Shown here in pieces: positions 1 through 9,226 of a DNA stretch of 64,000 nt. How positions within the stretch are numbered: position 1 is the first letter of the stretch; every line of letters begins with the position of its first letter. The DNA is from Eubacterium_R sp051881135 (lineage in GTDB: Bacteria; Bacillota; Clostridia; Oscillospirales; Acutalibacteraceae). The notes beneath the pieces are model-generated. The model was not told the DNA's origin and made no database searches. It saw only the letters and a list, made by a program, of their open reading frames with translations. The position numbers and the translations under genes were made by a program. The stretch spans positions 71,831 to 135,830 of the forward strand of contig JBJEPH010000108.1 of NCBI GenBank assembly GCA_051881135.1, given 5' to 3'.

Positions 1-108
1 GTCAATTTGCGTAATTAAATTATCTGTGATTCCCTCTTTGCCTATTTGGATAATAGGCTCTAAAGGATTTGCCTTTGCACGAAGTGCGGCTCTTTCCTTG
101 GATGTCAT
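1..108 (-). CDS. yhbY: YhbY-family RNA-binding protein (CRM domain), truncated by window edge
   Basis: The first 36 residues of a leftward gene are visible and the rest lies outside the window. They begin MTSKERAALRAKANPLEP and continue through PIIQIGKEGITDN, which is the conserved start of the CRS1-YhbY (CRM) RNA-binding fold that associates with pre-50S ribosomal particles. The start is ATG at 108-106 with an AAGGAG ribosome binding site just upstream. It is the last visible gene of the long leftward run, beginning 14 bases after the rdgB stop codon, so it is very likely co-transcribed. The usual length is about 95-100 residues, so roughly two thirds is missing only because the window ends. 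Confidence 0.85.
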   Translation of the reverse strand, partial: MTSKERAALRAKANPLEPIIQIGKEGITDNLITQID

Positions 109-122
109 AATTTCTCCTTAAA

Positions 123-710
123 TTATAATATTTTTTCAAGCTCGGCAGTAAGCTTTCTCAATGCGTTGCCTCTGTGTGAAATTTTGTCCTTTTCCTCGGC
201 TGTATATTTACCGAAGGATTTGCCGTTAATCAAAAACAACGGGTCGTATCCGAAGCCCTCGTGGCCGTCACGCTCAAAGCCGATATGTCCGTGGCACTCG
301 CCCCTAACAGTTATCTCTCTGCCGTCGGGAAAAACACAGCATATAGCGCATACATAGTATGCCGTTCTTTTTTCCGCTTCTACGCCGTTAAGCTTTTCCA
401 AAAGCAGATCATTATTTTTTTCGTCGTCGCCGTGCTCACCCGAAAACCTTGCCGAAAAGATGCCCGGTGCGCCGTCAAGATAGTCAACGCACAAGCCGCT
501 GTCGTCTGCGATAGAGGGCATTTTTGTGATTTCACAGGCTGAAACAGCCTTTATCCTTGCATTTTCCTCAAAGGTTTCTCCGTCCTCCTCCACCTCGGGC
601 AGAGTGATGCCAAGCATTTTTGCCGTAACAACATTAATTCCGAGCGGTGACAGTATGCGTTGCATCTCTGCAAGCTTTTTCATATTATTTGTTGCAAGTA
701 CAAAATCCAT
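123..710 (-). CDS. rdgB: XTP/dITP diphosphatase (RdgB/HAM1 family)
   Basis: This 195-residue protein hydrolyses non-canonical purine nucleoside triphosphates (XTP, dITP, ITP) to monophosphates, cleaning the nucleotide pool before DNA or RNA synthesis. The family signatures are intact: LATNNMKKLAEM at the N-terminus for phosphate binding, ADDSGLCVDYLDGAPG with the catalytic acidic residues near position 70, and FGYDPLF followed by SHRGNAL in the C-terminal half. Length is normal for the family. The ATG overlaps the ftsY stop codon by one base (TAATG), which implies translational coupling. The product is expected to be a cytosolic dimer. Confidence 0.95.
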   Translation of the reverse strand: MDFVLATNNMKKLAEMQRILSPLGINVVTAKMLGITLPEVEEDGETFEENARIKAVSACEITKMPSIADDSGLCVDYLDGAPGIFSARFSGEHGDDEKNNDLLLEKLNGVEAEKRTAYYVCAICCVFPDGREITVRGECHGHIGFERDGHEGFGYDPLFLINGKSFGKYTAEEKDKISHRGNALRKLTAELEKIL

Positions 711-1687
711 TATTCGTTCTCCTGACTGTCAGATCTCATAAAATCTGCTATTGTTTCGTCATAATCGTGCGTTGGCTTAATATCAAACAGCGCCGACGCA
801 AATGCATCTGCGTCAAAGGGCTGAAGGTCATCTATCTGCTCGCCCACGCCGATAAACTTAACAGGTACATCAAGCTCGTTATTTATGGCAAGAACAACAC
901 CGCCTCTTGCCGTACCGTCGAGCTTTGTGAGAATAATACCCGTTATGCCTGCCGCTTCCTTGAAATCCTTTGCCTGATTAACTGCGTTTTGACCCGTTGT
1001 TGCGTCAAGCACAAGCAGGGTTTCACGGCTTGCGTTCGGAAGCTCTCTGTCGATAACACGGCTGATTTTGTTAAGCTCGTCCATAAGATTTTTCTTATTG
1101 TGCAGTCTGCCTGCCGTGTCGATAATAATTACATCGGCATTTTTTGCCTTGCCCGACTGAATTGTGTCATACACAACTGCCGCAGGGTCGCTTCCCTCGG
1201 CATGCTTAACCAAAGGTACATCTGCCCTGTCCGCCCAGATTTGAAGCTGTTCAATGGCGCCTGCTCTAAAGGTATCTGCTGCGCCGAGAACAACGCTTCT
1301 GCCCATACTCTTTAAGCGCATAGCAAGCTTGCCGATGGTTGTTGTTTTACCGACACCGTTAACGCCGATAACAAGAATAACAGATGGCTTTGTTCTTAAG
1401 TTAAGATAGCTACCGCCCCATACAACACCTGCTACAATGTCCTTGAGTGTTTCACGAACCTCGCTGACAGCAGTTATGCCGTCGTTTGCAATTTTTTCTT
1501 TAAGGTCGCCGATTACTCTTTCGGCAGTGGGCATACCGACATCACCCATAATAAGAACCTCTTCAAGCTCGTCAAACAGCTCGTCGGTTATTTTTTCGTT
1601 GGACTCAATAACCTCATTCATCTGAGCTGTAAGTCCTTCATCTCTGGTCTTTCTTAGACCTTTTCTGAATTTATCAAATAATCCCAT
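710..1687 (-). CDS. ftsY: Signal recognition particle receptor FtsY
   Basis: FtsY is the GTPase receptor that docks SRP-ribosome complexes at the membrane for co-translational insertion. The 325 residues contain only the N and G domains: a helical N domain (about 1-95), P-loop GVNGVGKT at 108-115, DTFRAGAIEQL, DTAGRLHNK and the TKLDGTARGG motif near the C-terminus. The long acidic A domain of proteobacterial FtsY is absent, as is normal in Firmicutes, so membrane contact probably uses the basic N-terminal helix (KFRKGLRK). An AGGAGGG site lies just before the ATG, 11 bases after the smc stop. The smc-ftsY order is a classic Firmicute arrangement. Confidence 0.97.
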   Translation of the reverse strand: MGLFDKFRKGLRKTRDEGLTAQMNEVIESNEKITDELFDELEEVLIMGDVGMPTAERVIGDLKEKIANDGITAVSEVRETLKDIVAGVVWGGSYLNLRTKPSVILVIGVNGVGKTTTIGKLAMRLKSMGRSVVLGAADTFRAGAIEQLQIWADRADVPLVKHAEGSDPAAVVYDTIQSGKAKNADVIIIDTAGRLHNKKNLMDELNKISRVIDRELPNASRETLLVLDATTGQNAVNQAKDFKEAAGITGIILTKLDGTARGGVVLAINNELDVPVKFIGVGEQIDDLQPFDADAFASALFDIKPTHDYDETIADFMRSDSQENE

Positions 1688-1698
1688 TTGTTGCCCTC

Positions 1699-4600
1699 CT
1701 ATGCTTCAAGTCCCATTTGGGAGGCGAGCTCCGTTGATTGAAGCTCAAGCAGCTTTGAAACGCCCTTTTCCTGCATTGTTACGCCGTAAAGAACATCAGC
1801 CTCCTCCATTGTGCCGCGTCTGTGGGTTATGGATATAAACTGTGTTTTATCGGTCATCTTGCGCATATATTTTGCAAATCGCTCAACATTTACATCGTCA
1901 AGCGCAGCCTCAACCTCGTCATAAATACAAAACGGTGACGGTGTAACCTTTAGCACGCTGAACAGCAGAGCCATAGCTGCAAGTGATTTTTCACCACCGG
2001 AGAAAAGGTTAATATTCTGTACGGATTTTCCGGGTGGCTGAATTTTGATTTCAATAGCGGACTCCAAGCAATTTGCAGGGTCCTCAAGAATTATTTCGCC
2101 GTTGCCTCCGCCGAAGAAATCTGCAAAGGAAACCTTGAACTCTGCATTAATCTTATTAAACTGCGTCATAAACTTTTCGCTCATTGAAACAGTTAAATCC
2201 TCGATAATCTTGGCAAGCTCTCTCTTTGAGGCTTCAATATCGCTTATCTGCTCCTTAAGGAATTCGTATCTCTCGGATACCTCCTTATATTCCTCAATGG
2301 CTCCTACATTGATGGATCCGAGCTTTTTGATTTCCACCTTTATCTCGTGCAGGCGCTTTTTAGCCTCTGCCATATCCTCGATAACTATGCCCAGAGCCTC
2401 CGCCTCGGGCTTTGTTAATTCATACTGCTCAAACAGCATATCGCCAAGCTCGTCGTATTCCTTTTTCATATTAGCCTTGCGCTCTTCAAATCTAACAAGG
2501 TCGCCCGAAAGCTTTTCCTTGTCGCCGTTTAAGGATTTTTCTTTTAGGCGAAGCTCGTTTGTTTTCTTTTCAAGCTCGTTTCTGTTTTCGATTTCATCCT
2601 TAATTGAATCGCTGACAGCCTGAGCCTTTGAACGAAGCTCGTCTGCCTGAGCCTTAACCTCGGCAATGGTTTGATTTAGCAGCTCGTTTTTAGCCTTAAT
2701 TGCGTTAATTTCATCGTTGATTGTACGAACCCTGTCGCTTTGAGTGCTCTTGCGCAAATTTAGCTCCTCGATGGCAAGCCTTGCAGCCTCGGTATCCTTT
2801 GTAAGCGTAACAAGCTCAAGATTGATTTCCTCGGTCTTTTTGCGAATTGCTTCTCTCTTTGCGGCAAGCTCCTCTGCACCTACGCTGACAGAGCTAAGCT
2901 CCCTTTCGCAATCTGCCATTTGCTTTTCGATATCTGCACATTCTTTTTCGGCATTTTTGCCTGCCTGCTCGAACAAAAGAATTCTGCCGTCACTGTTTTC
3001 CTGTTCGCGAAGCATAGCCTGAAGCTGATTTTCCAATGATGAAAGCTTGTCCTCGATAAGCTTATGCTCGCCCTGTGCACGAATAAGCTCCTCGTTTGCG
3101 TTTCTTAAATCGGCATCTGCGCCCTGCAGGTCGGCACCTGCAAGATTTGCATCCTCGACTGCCTTCTTTAATCTTGCATTTGCTTCTTCAAGCTCTGCCT
3201 TAATCTTCTGTGCCTCGCCTGTAAGCTCTTCAATTCGGTTGGCTCTTGAAAGCACTCCTGCACCCTTTGCTCGCGAGCCGCCCGTCATAGATCCTCCGGG
3301 GTTCATAACCTGTCCGTCAAGGGTTACGATTTTATATTTGTTGTTATATCTTTTTGCAATACCGATAGCGCAATCGATATCCTCAACAACCATTACCCTG
3401 CCGAGAAGATTGTCAATAATATCTCTGTATTTATCATCACATTCTACCAAATTGCCTGCAATATCGATAAATCCGAAATTGTCGTCAAGATTTTTTTCCT
3501 CCATATGTCTTGGCTTGATGTTTGATATCGGAAGAAATGTAGCACGGCCTGCATTGTTTTGCTTAAGATAAGCCATAGCGCGCTTACCGTCGCTTTCGGT
3601 TGACACAACTATGTTTTGCATAGCCGCACCGAGAGCAACCTCGACAGCCGTTGAATATTCGTTTTCAACGCTGATAAGCTGTGACAGAGTGCCGTGAATG
3701 CCCGAAAGGGCTTTACTTTGGCTCTGCTTTAATACAGCCTTAACCGCACCCGAAAAGCCCTCCATATTTTTTTCCAAATCGGAAAGCATACGAGCCTTTG
3801 ACTCTTTTTCGTTTAATTTTCTTGAAAGCGCTTCAACCTCATCCTTAACCCTTTCGGCCTTTTCTGTTTTAGACTGAAGCTTTAAGCGATAGCCGTCCAT
3901 AGAATTATTATATTCGGCTATTCTTTCGTTGATAAACTTAATGTTTTCGTCACTTTCTTCCTTTTGTGAAGCGATATATTCTATATCCTTTTTGAACGCC
4001 TCAATTTGCTCGCTTATGGTATCCTTGCGTGCATTGATTTCATCAATTGAGGTTTGTGCCTGCGACATCTTAACCTTACATTCCGATTGCTGAATGGTTA
4101 AGTTTGTCAGCCTTTGGTTTAGCTCAACGGTTTTGTCCGACATTTCGAGGTTTTCGTTTTGCACCTCTGCAAGCTCGTTTGCAACGCTTTCAAGCATAGC
4201 CTTTTTTTCGACGGTTGCCTGCTCGTTTTGCGAAATAAGCTCCTGCTTTGCCGAAATTTGTCCGTCGATATCAATTCCGTTATTGTCAGCCTCGCTGATA
4301 TCGGAGGCAAGTCTTTCTATGGTTTCGTTATTATGCTCTAATTTTGTGTTATATACCCTGATTTCACCGTCACGGCGCAGAGCCTCCTCCTCGTAGCCTG
4401 TTGCGCTTAGTCTGCTCTGCTCGATAGCAAGATTAATCGAGGTGATTTTCTCCTGTGTTTCATTAAGAAGATTTTCAACCTCCTGCAAGTCCCTCTCGCT
4501 CATTTGATAGGAGGCTCTTGTGGCGTCGATTTTGTGCTCATGCTCTCTTAAATCGGTTGTAAATTTATTGATTTTATTAAGCCACACGCCGATTTCGAGG

Positions 4601-5271
4601 GTTTTCTTTTCTTCGGAAAACACCAAAAACTGCTGTGCCTTTTCGCTCTGCTTTTTCAGAGGACCTACACGGTTTTCAAGCTCTCCGAGAATGTCAAGAA
4701 GGCGCACAAGATTTTCCTGTGCCTGCTCGAGTCTACGCTCTGCGTCCTTTCTTTTATGACGGAAACGGGATATGCCTGCCGCCTCCTCAAAAAGCTCACG
4801 CCTGTCCTCATTTTTTGCAGATATGATAGAATCGATTTTGCCCTGTCCTACCATAGAATATCCGTCTGCTCCGAGTCCTGTGTCCATAAACAGCTCGTGG
4901 ATATCCTTTCTGCGAACAGGCTCACCGTCAATCTTATATTCACTTTCACCGGAACGGTAATAGCGGCGTGTAACGGTTACAATCTCGCCGTGGTCCTTTA
5001 AGGAGCCGTCCGAATTATCGAGAGTCAGCACAACCTGAGCAAAGCCGAGCGCCTTTCGTGATGAAGTACCGCCGAAAATAACATCCTCCATCTTCGAGCC
5101 TCGAAGCGATTTTGTGCTTGTTTCGCCGAGCACCCAGCGAACCGCGTCGGAGATATTGCTCTTACCCGAGCCGTTAGGTCCGACAACAGCCGTGATACCC
5201 TTTCCGAAATTTAATTCTGTTTTGTCGGGAAATGACTTAAATCCCTGCATTTCAAGTGTTCTTAACAACAT
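1699..5271 (-). CDS. smc: Chromosome segregation ATPase SMC
   Basis: This 1190-residue protein is the structural maintenance of chromosomes ATPase, core of bacterial condensin with ScpA/ScpB (not in this window). The N-terminal head carries Walker A GPNGSGKS at 31-38; two long coiled coils (about 170-500 and 670-1020) flank a globular hinge around 510-660 containing the glycine-rich GGSMTGGSRAKG stretch. The C-terminal head has the ABC signature LFSGGEKSLAAMALL and Walker B CIYDEVEAALDD. All catalytic elements are present and the length is standard. The ATG lies five bases after the preceding radical SAM gene, with only a weak ribosome binding site inside that gene's end. Confidence 0.98.
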   Translation of the reverse strand: MLLRTLEMQGFKSFPDKTELNFGKGITAVVGPNGSGKSNISDAVRWVLGETSTKSLRGSKMEDVIFGGTSSRKALGFAQVVLTLDNSDGSLKDHGEIVTVTRRYYRSGESEYKIDGEPVRRKDIHELFMDTGLGADGYSMVGQGKIDSIISAKNEDRRELFEEAAGISRFRHKRKDAERRLEQAQENLVRLLDILGELENRVGPLKKQSEKAQQFLVFSEEKKTLEIGVWLNKINKFTTDLREHEHKIDATRASYQMSERDLQEVENLLNETQEKITSINLAIEQSRLSATGYEEEALRRDGEIRVYNTKLEHNNETIERLASDISEADNNGIDIDGQISAKQELISQNEQATVEKKAMLESVANELAEVQNENLEMSDKTVELNQRLTNLTIQQSECKVKMSQAQTSIDEINARKDTISEQIEAFKKDIEYIASQKEESDENIKFINERIAEYNNSMDGYRLKLQSKTEKAERVKDEVEALSRKLNEKESKARMLSDLEKNMEGFSGAVKAVLKQSQSKALSGIHGTLSQLISVENEYSTAVEVALGAAMQNIVVSTESDGKRAMAYLKQNNAGRATFLPISNIKPRHMEEKNLDDNFGFIDIAGNLVECDDKYRDIIDNLLGRVMVVEDIDCAIGIAKRYNNKYKIVTLDGQVMNPGGSMTGGSRAKGAGVLSRANRIEELTGEAQKIKAELEEANARLKKAVEDANLAGADLQGADADLRNANEELIRAQGEHKLIEDKLSSLENQLQAMLREQENSDGRILLFEQAGKNAEKECADIEKQMADCERELSSVSVGAEELAAKREAIRKKTEEINLELVTLTKDTEAARLAIEELNLRKSTQSDRVRTINDEINAIKAKNELLNQTIAEVKAQADELRSKAQAVSDSIKDEIENRNELEKKTNELRLKEKSLNGDKEKLSGDLVRFEERKANMKKEYDELGDMLFEQYELTKPEAEALGIVIEDMAEAKKRLHEIKVEIKKLGSINVGAIEEYKEVSERYEFLKEQISDIEASKRELAKIIEDLTVSMSEKFMTQFNKINAEFKVSFADFFGGGNGEIILEDPANCLESAIEIKIQPPGKSVQNINLFSGGEKSLAAMALLFSVLKVTPSPFCIYDEVEAALDDVNVERFAKYMRKMTDKTQFISITHRRGTMEEADVLYGVTMQEKGVSKLLELQSTELASQMGLEA

Positions 5272-5276
5272 ATTTT

Positions 5277-6254
5277 TTACCGTCTTACTATTATTAAATC
5301 GTCTGTCGCAACCTTGTCGCTGACAGAAACCTTGATATTATATCCTTCTTCCATAAGAAAATAGATGTTGCGCTTTTGCTGTCCCTTAAGCTGAGAAACA
5401 GAGCGCGGATTTACCGTAATTTCATAATCTCCGGGCGGATATGCAAGTATTTTATTCAGCATAAACCTTGATTTTACAATCTCGCCGAAGGAATCGTGGT
5501 AGGCTCCTGCAACCATATTTTTCTTTATATCCTCACTTGCGTGAAGTCCTAAACGGATAACCCTTATTCCCGCCTTCTCAAACATAGGAACAAGCGTTGT
5601 GCAAAGGTTAGCCGCATCGTCAACCGTTTGGGGCTTATAAACCTCGTCCTCGTAAAGCCTTGCAAGATATGTACCCTTTAAAACAACGGTTGGGTAAATG
5701 CGAATGGTTTGGGGTTCAAGTGCAATAAGCCTTTGAGCCGTTTTAACAGCCTTTTCATCGGTATCCTTATAAAGTCCCGTCATCATTTGCAGTCCAAGCT
5801 CAAAGCCATAGCTTTTAATAAGCCTTGAAGCGTCCTCGACATCCTTTGATGTATGTCCTCTTAAATTTGCCTCCAGCACCTCGTCGTCCATACTTTGTGC
5901 ACCGAGCTCTATGGAGGTAACGCCGTAGCCTTTAAGCAAGGTCAGCACCTCGTCATCTATAAAATCGGGACGGGTTGAAATGCGTATTCCGTCAACCTTA
6001 TTTTGCTTGACATACTCACCTGCCGCCTGAAGCAGACTTATCATATAATATCTGTCTATCGCGGTAAAGGAACCGCCGAAAAAGGCAATTTCATACCTAA
6101 AGCCTTTTCGCTTCAATGCCGTTTCAACTGCATCAACCACATCCTGTGCAGTGGGCAGGTCTGCTTTGCCCGTAATAGTGTTTTGATTACAAAACGAGCA
6201 TTTTTGAGGACAGCCGAGATGAGAAATAAAAATGCTTATATTACCCTTTTTCAT
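5277..6254 (-). CDS. Radical SAM protein, Elp3-like, function unknown
   Basis: A 325-residue radical SAM enzyme. Close to the N-terminus is CPQKCSFC, the CxxxCxxC motif that binds the [4Fe-4S] cluster and S-adenosylmethionine, followed by the FFGGSFTAID glycine-rich SAM-contacting strand and ISTRPDFID, typical of the Elp3/HemN-like subgroup. There is no C-terminal acetyltransferase domain, so it is not a full Elp3; the last 50 residues form a short uncharacterised extension. Its ATG overlaps the rnc stop (ATGA), and proteins of this type often sit between rnc and smc in Clostridia, suggesting an RNA-related task. Substrate unknown. Confidence 0.85.
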   Translation of the reverse strand: MKKGNISIFISHLGCPQKCSFCNQNTITGKADLPTAQDVVDAVETALKRKGFRYEIAFFGGSFTAIDRYYMISLLQAAGEYVKQNKVDGIRISTRPDFIDDEVLTLLKGYGVTSIELGAQSMDDEVLEANLRGHTSKDVEDASRLIKSYGFELGLQMMTGLYKDTDEKAVKTAQRLIALEPQTIRIYPTVVLKGTYLARLYEDEVYKPQTVDDAANLCTTLVPMFEKAGIRVIRLGLHASEDIKKNMVAGAYHDSFGEIVKSRFMLNKILAYPPGDYEITVNPRSVSQLKGQQKRNIYFLMEEGYNIKVSVSDKVATDDLIIVRR

Positions 6255-6919
6255 ATTCCCATCAGCGAAAGGACTTCCTTTGCCGCCTCCTGCTCTGCCT
6301 GCTTTTTGCTTCTGCCCTTACCTCGTCCCACTACATTGGAATTAAGGTGAACCTCAACAACAAAGGTTTTATCGTGGTCGGGACCGTATTCATCAACAAG
6401 AACATAGTTTAATCTCTCGTCGGGATTTTGCTGAATAATCTCCTGCAAGGTTGTTTTATAATCCTTAAAGGACACATGATGCGTTTCCACATCCCTTGCC
6501 AAAAAACGAAGAATGTGCTTTTTTGCAGGCTCCATACCTCCGTCGAGATAGATTGCGGCAATAAGCGCCTCGAAGGCATTTTCCAAAATAGAATCCCTGT
6601 CGTAGCCGCCGCTGTTTTTTTCGCCCTTGCCGAGAAACAGATATTTTCCAAGCTCAAGCTCTCGTGCAAAATTTGAAAGAGAGCTTGTACAAACGAGGGA
6701 GGAACGAAGCTTTGAAAGCTTGCCTTCGGGCATATCGGGGAATTTTTTATACAGATATTCGGCTGACACAATGCTTAATACGGCATCGCCGAGAAATTCC
6801 ATACGCTCATTATTATATTTTGCGCCGCCCTCATTAGCATAGCTTGAATGGGTTAGGGCTTCCTTAAGCAATTCCTTATTCTTGAAGGTATATTCAATTT
6901 TTTCTTCAAGTGTGTGCAT
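6251..6919 (-). CDS. rnc: Ribonuclease III
   Basis: RNase III cleaves double-stranded RNA and processes 16S/23S rRNA precursors. The 222-residue protein has the family signature ERMEFLGDAVL at 38-48 with the metal-binding Glu and Asp, a second acidic cluster in LENAFEALIAAIYLDGG (about 112-130), and a C-terminal double-stranded RNA-binding domain ending GRGKGRSKKQAEQEAAKE. The ATG starts one base after the plsX stop. In many Firmicutes acpP sits between plsX and rnc; here there is no room for it. Confidence 0.97.
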   Translation of the reverse strand: MHTLEEKIEYTFKNKELLKEALTHSSYANEGGAKYNNERMEFLGDAVLSIVSAEYLYKKFPDMPEGKLSKLRSSLVCTSSLSNFARELELGKYLFLGKGEKNSGGYDRDSILENAFEALIAAIYLDGGMEPAKKHILRFLARDVETHHVSFKDYKTTLQEIIQQNPDERLNYVLVDEYGPDHDKTFVVEVHLNSNVVGRGKGRSKKQAEQEAAKEVLSLMGI

Positions 6920-6920
6920 A

Positions 6921-7922
6921 CTAATCTTCTTTTTCCTTACTTAATTCTTCTTCGATTTTCTTTATCAAATCTGTCTGTAAAAACAGAACGGCCTGCTTTA
7001 CGGCATTTTTGAAGGTACGGGCGTCGGCTGAGCCGTGTGCCTTAACAACAGGCTTTTGAACGCCTAAAAGCACAGCGCCTCCGTATTCCTTATAGTCAAA
7101 CTGCGTTTTCATTTCGTTTATTCCCGAACGGACTCCGAGATAAGAAAGCTTTGACAGGGTGTTTTTATAAAAGGCATTCTTTATGCCCTGCATAAGCACC
7201 TTTGCAACGCCCTCATAGGTTTTCAAAATCAGATTTCCCGTAAAGCCGTCGGCAACAACAACATCTGCATCGCCGTAGGGAATTTGTCTGCCCTCAATAT
7301 TGCCTACAAAATTATACGGTGCGTTCTTCATCATTTGATGTGCTTCCTTAACAACAGGCGTTCCCTTTGTTTCCTCTGCACCGTTGTTTGCAAGGGCAAC
7401 TCTCGGATTTTCAACTCCCATAATATTCTGCATATAAAGAGATCCCAACAAGCCGAATTGATACAAATACTCTACCTTACATTCAGCGTTTGCGCCGCAA
7501 TCCATAAGCACAAACGGCTTGTCGACGCTTGGCATAATTGAAGCAATTGCAGGGCGCTTAACCCCCTTAATGCGCTTTGTGATTAATGTAGCGCCAACGG
7601 TTATTGCGCCGGTATTGCCTGCACTTACAAAGGCGTCGCCTCTGCCCTCGTTGAGAAGCTTAAAGCCGACAGCCATTGAAGAATCGGGCTTGCCCTTAAG
7701 CACAAGCTTTGCATCGTCGCAGTTTTCAATCACCTGCGTTGTGTGTATAACGGTTGTGTTTTTTAATTTGATACCGTTTTCACTAACGCATTTATCGATA
7801 ATATCCTTATCTCCGACAATGATAATTTCTTCTATTTCATATTCATCTACGGCAAGCATAGCGCCCTTTATGATTTCAAGAGGTGCGTTATCGCCGCCCA
7901 TAGCATCAACTATAATTTTCAT
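6921..7922 (-). CDS. plsX: Phosphate acyltransferase PlsX
   Basis: PlsX converts acyl-ACP and phosphate to acyl-phosphate, the acyl donor used by PlsY in the first step of phospholipid synthesis. The 333-residue protein opens with MKIIVDAMGGDNAP, the diagnostic N-terminus, and keeps the family blocks SAGNTGA, MDCGANAECK and VADGFTGNLILK. It acts at the cytosolic membrane face. The ATG overlaps the trmFO stop (ATGA), with an AGGAG site inside the trmFO end, so translation is coupled. The usual partner gene acpP is not adjacent. Confidence 0.97.
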   Translation of the reverse strand: MKIIVDAMGGDNAPLEIIKGAMLAVDEYEIEEIIIVGDKDIIDKCVSENGIKLKNTTVIHTTQVIENCDDAKLVLKGKPDSSMAVGFKLLNEGRGDAFVSAGNTGAITVGATLITKRIKGVKRPAIASIMPSVDKPFVLMDCGANAECKVEYLYQFGLLGSLYMQNIMGVENPRVALANNGAEETKGTPVVKEAHQMMKNAPYNFVGNIEGRQIPYGDADVVVADGFTGNLILKTYEGVAKVLMQGIKNAFYKNTLSKLSYLGVRSGINEMKTQFDYKEYGGAVLLGVQKPVVKAHGSADARTFKNAVKQAVLFLQTDLIKKIEEELSKEKED

Positions 7923-9226
7923 TTAAACTCCTCTTTTAAAGCTTCCTCAAGCGAAGCCAAGGCTCTGTTTGCAAGCGCCGAATATCTTTCGCGCTTGTCA
8001 CGAATTTTAGGCTCGATATGAGGTAATATGCCGAAATTTGCCCCCATAGGCTGAAAGCCTGTCACGCTTTCGTCACTGATATATGACGCGAGTGAGCCTA
8101 TCATAGTTTGCTCGCTGAGAACAAATGCAGGCTTTCCCTCTGCTCTTTTGACAGCGTTTATACCTGCCATAATGCCTGATGAAGCAGACTCCATATATCC
8201 CTCTACGCCTGTAATCTGCCCTGCAAAAAAGATGTTGGGATTTGAACGCAGGCTGAAATCCGCATTTAACAGCCGCGGTGAATTCAAAAACGAATTTCTG
8301 TGCATAACTCCGTACCTGACAAACTCTGCGTTTTCAAGTCCGGGTATCATCGAAAAGACTCTTTTTTGTTCACCGAATTTCAAATTTGTCTGGAAGCCGA
8401 CAAGGTTAAACATAGTTCCCTTGCTGTTTTCTCTTCTGAGCTGAACGCATGCCCAAGGTCTGTGGCCTGTGTTTGGATCGGTTAAGCCGACAGGCTTCAT
8501 AGGTCCGAAGCGTGGCGCGTCCACACCGCGCTTTGCAAGCTTTTCTATCGGCATACAGCCCTCATAAACATCAAAATCGTGAACAACTGCGCCCTCGGCA
8601 TTGATAAGCTCATCAATAAATGCTTCATACTCTGCCTTATTAAACGGGCAGTTAATATAATCGTCCTCGCCGCCTCTGTCGTATCTTGAGGCGCCGAACG
8701 CCTTTGACATATCAACGCTTTCAGCGGTTACGATAGGAGCCGCCGCATCGTAAAATGAAAGGCAGTCACCGCAGATGCGCTTTATGTCCTCGCTTAATTT
8801 TCCGTCAGTTAAAGGACCTGTTGCAATGATAAGTATTTCATCCTCGCTCGGATTAATGCTCTCGTAAATTCTGCTTTCAACCTTAATATTTGGATGAGAA
8901 AGAATCTTTTCCGTTACCGTTTTTGAAAAAACATTTCGGTCAACCGCCAACGCTCCTCCGGCGGGCACCGAGCACTCTCTTGCCACAGGGACGGTTAGCG
9001 AGCCAAGCCTTGCCATTTCCTCCTTAAGCAGACCTGCTGCACTGTCCAACCTTGAAGCCTTTAATGAATTTGAGCAAACAAGCTCGGCAAAATTTTCACT
9101 TTTATGCGCCGGAGAGAATTTGACAGGCTTCATTTCAATTAATGTAACCTCAAAGCCTGCCTCGGCAATCTGCCAAGCGGCTTCACAGCCTGCAAGACCG
9201 GCGCCGACAACTGTAAATTTTTTCAT
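7919..9226 (-). CDS. trmFO: tRNA m5U54 methyltransferase TrmFO (folate/FAD-dependent)
   Basis: TrmFO methylates U54 in the T-loop of tRNAs using methylenetetrahydrofolate and FADH2. The start chosen is ATG at 9226, giving 435 residues beginning MKKFTVVGAGLAGCEAAW, an N-terminal dinucleotide-binding GxGxxG motif with the characteristic GCEAAW. An upstream in-frame extension of 17 residues is possible but would lie inside topA and precede the conserved start. The chosen ATG overlaps the topA stop (TAATG). Further family blocks are ETVCSNSLKAS-like VCSNSLKASRLDSAAG, CPFNKAEYEAF and GQITGVEGYMESA near the FAD site. Confidence 0.95.
   Translation of the reverse strand: MKKFTVVGAGLAGCEAAWQIAEAGFEVTLIEMKPVKFSPAHKSENFAELVCSNSLKASRLDSAAGLLKEEMARLGSLTVPVARECSVPAGGALAVDRNVFSKTVTEKILSHPNIKVESRIYESINPSEDEILIIATGPLTDGKLSEDIKRICGDCLSFYDAAAPIVTAESVDMSKAFGASRYDRGGEDDYINCPFNKAEYEAFIDELINAEGAVVHDFDVYEGCMPIEKLAKRGVDAPRFGPMKPVGLTDPNTGHRPWACVQLRRENSKGTMFNLVGFQTNLKFGEQKRVFSMIPGLENAEFVRYGVMHRNSFLNSPRLLNADFSLRSNPNIFFAGQITGVEGYMESASSGIMAGINAVKRAEGKPAFVLSEQTMIGSLASYISDESVTGFQPMGANFGILPHIEPKIRDKRERYSALANRALASLEEALKEEFK

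Noticed and set aside
647..1315. Long antisense reading frame over ftsY
   Set aside because: It lies entirely opposite a strongly conserved gene, has no ribosome binding site and its translation has no recognisable domain.
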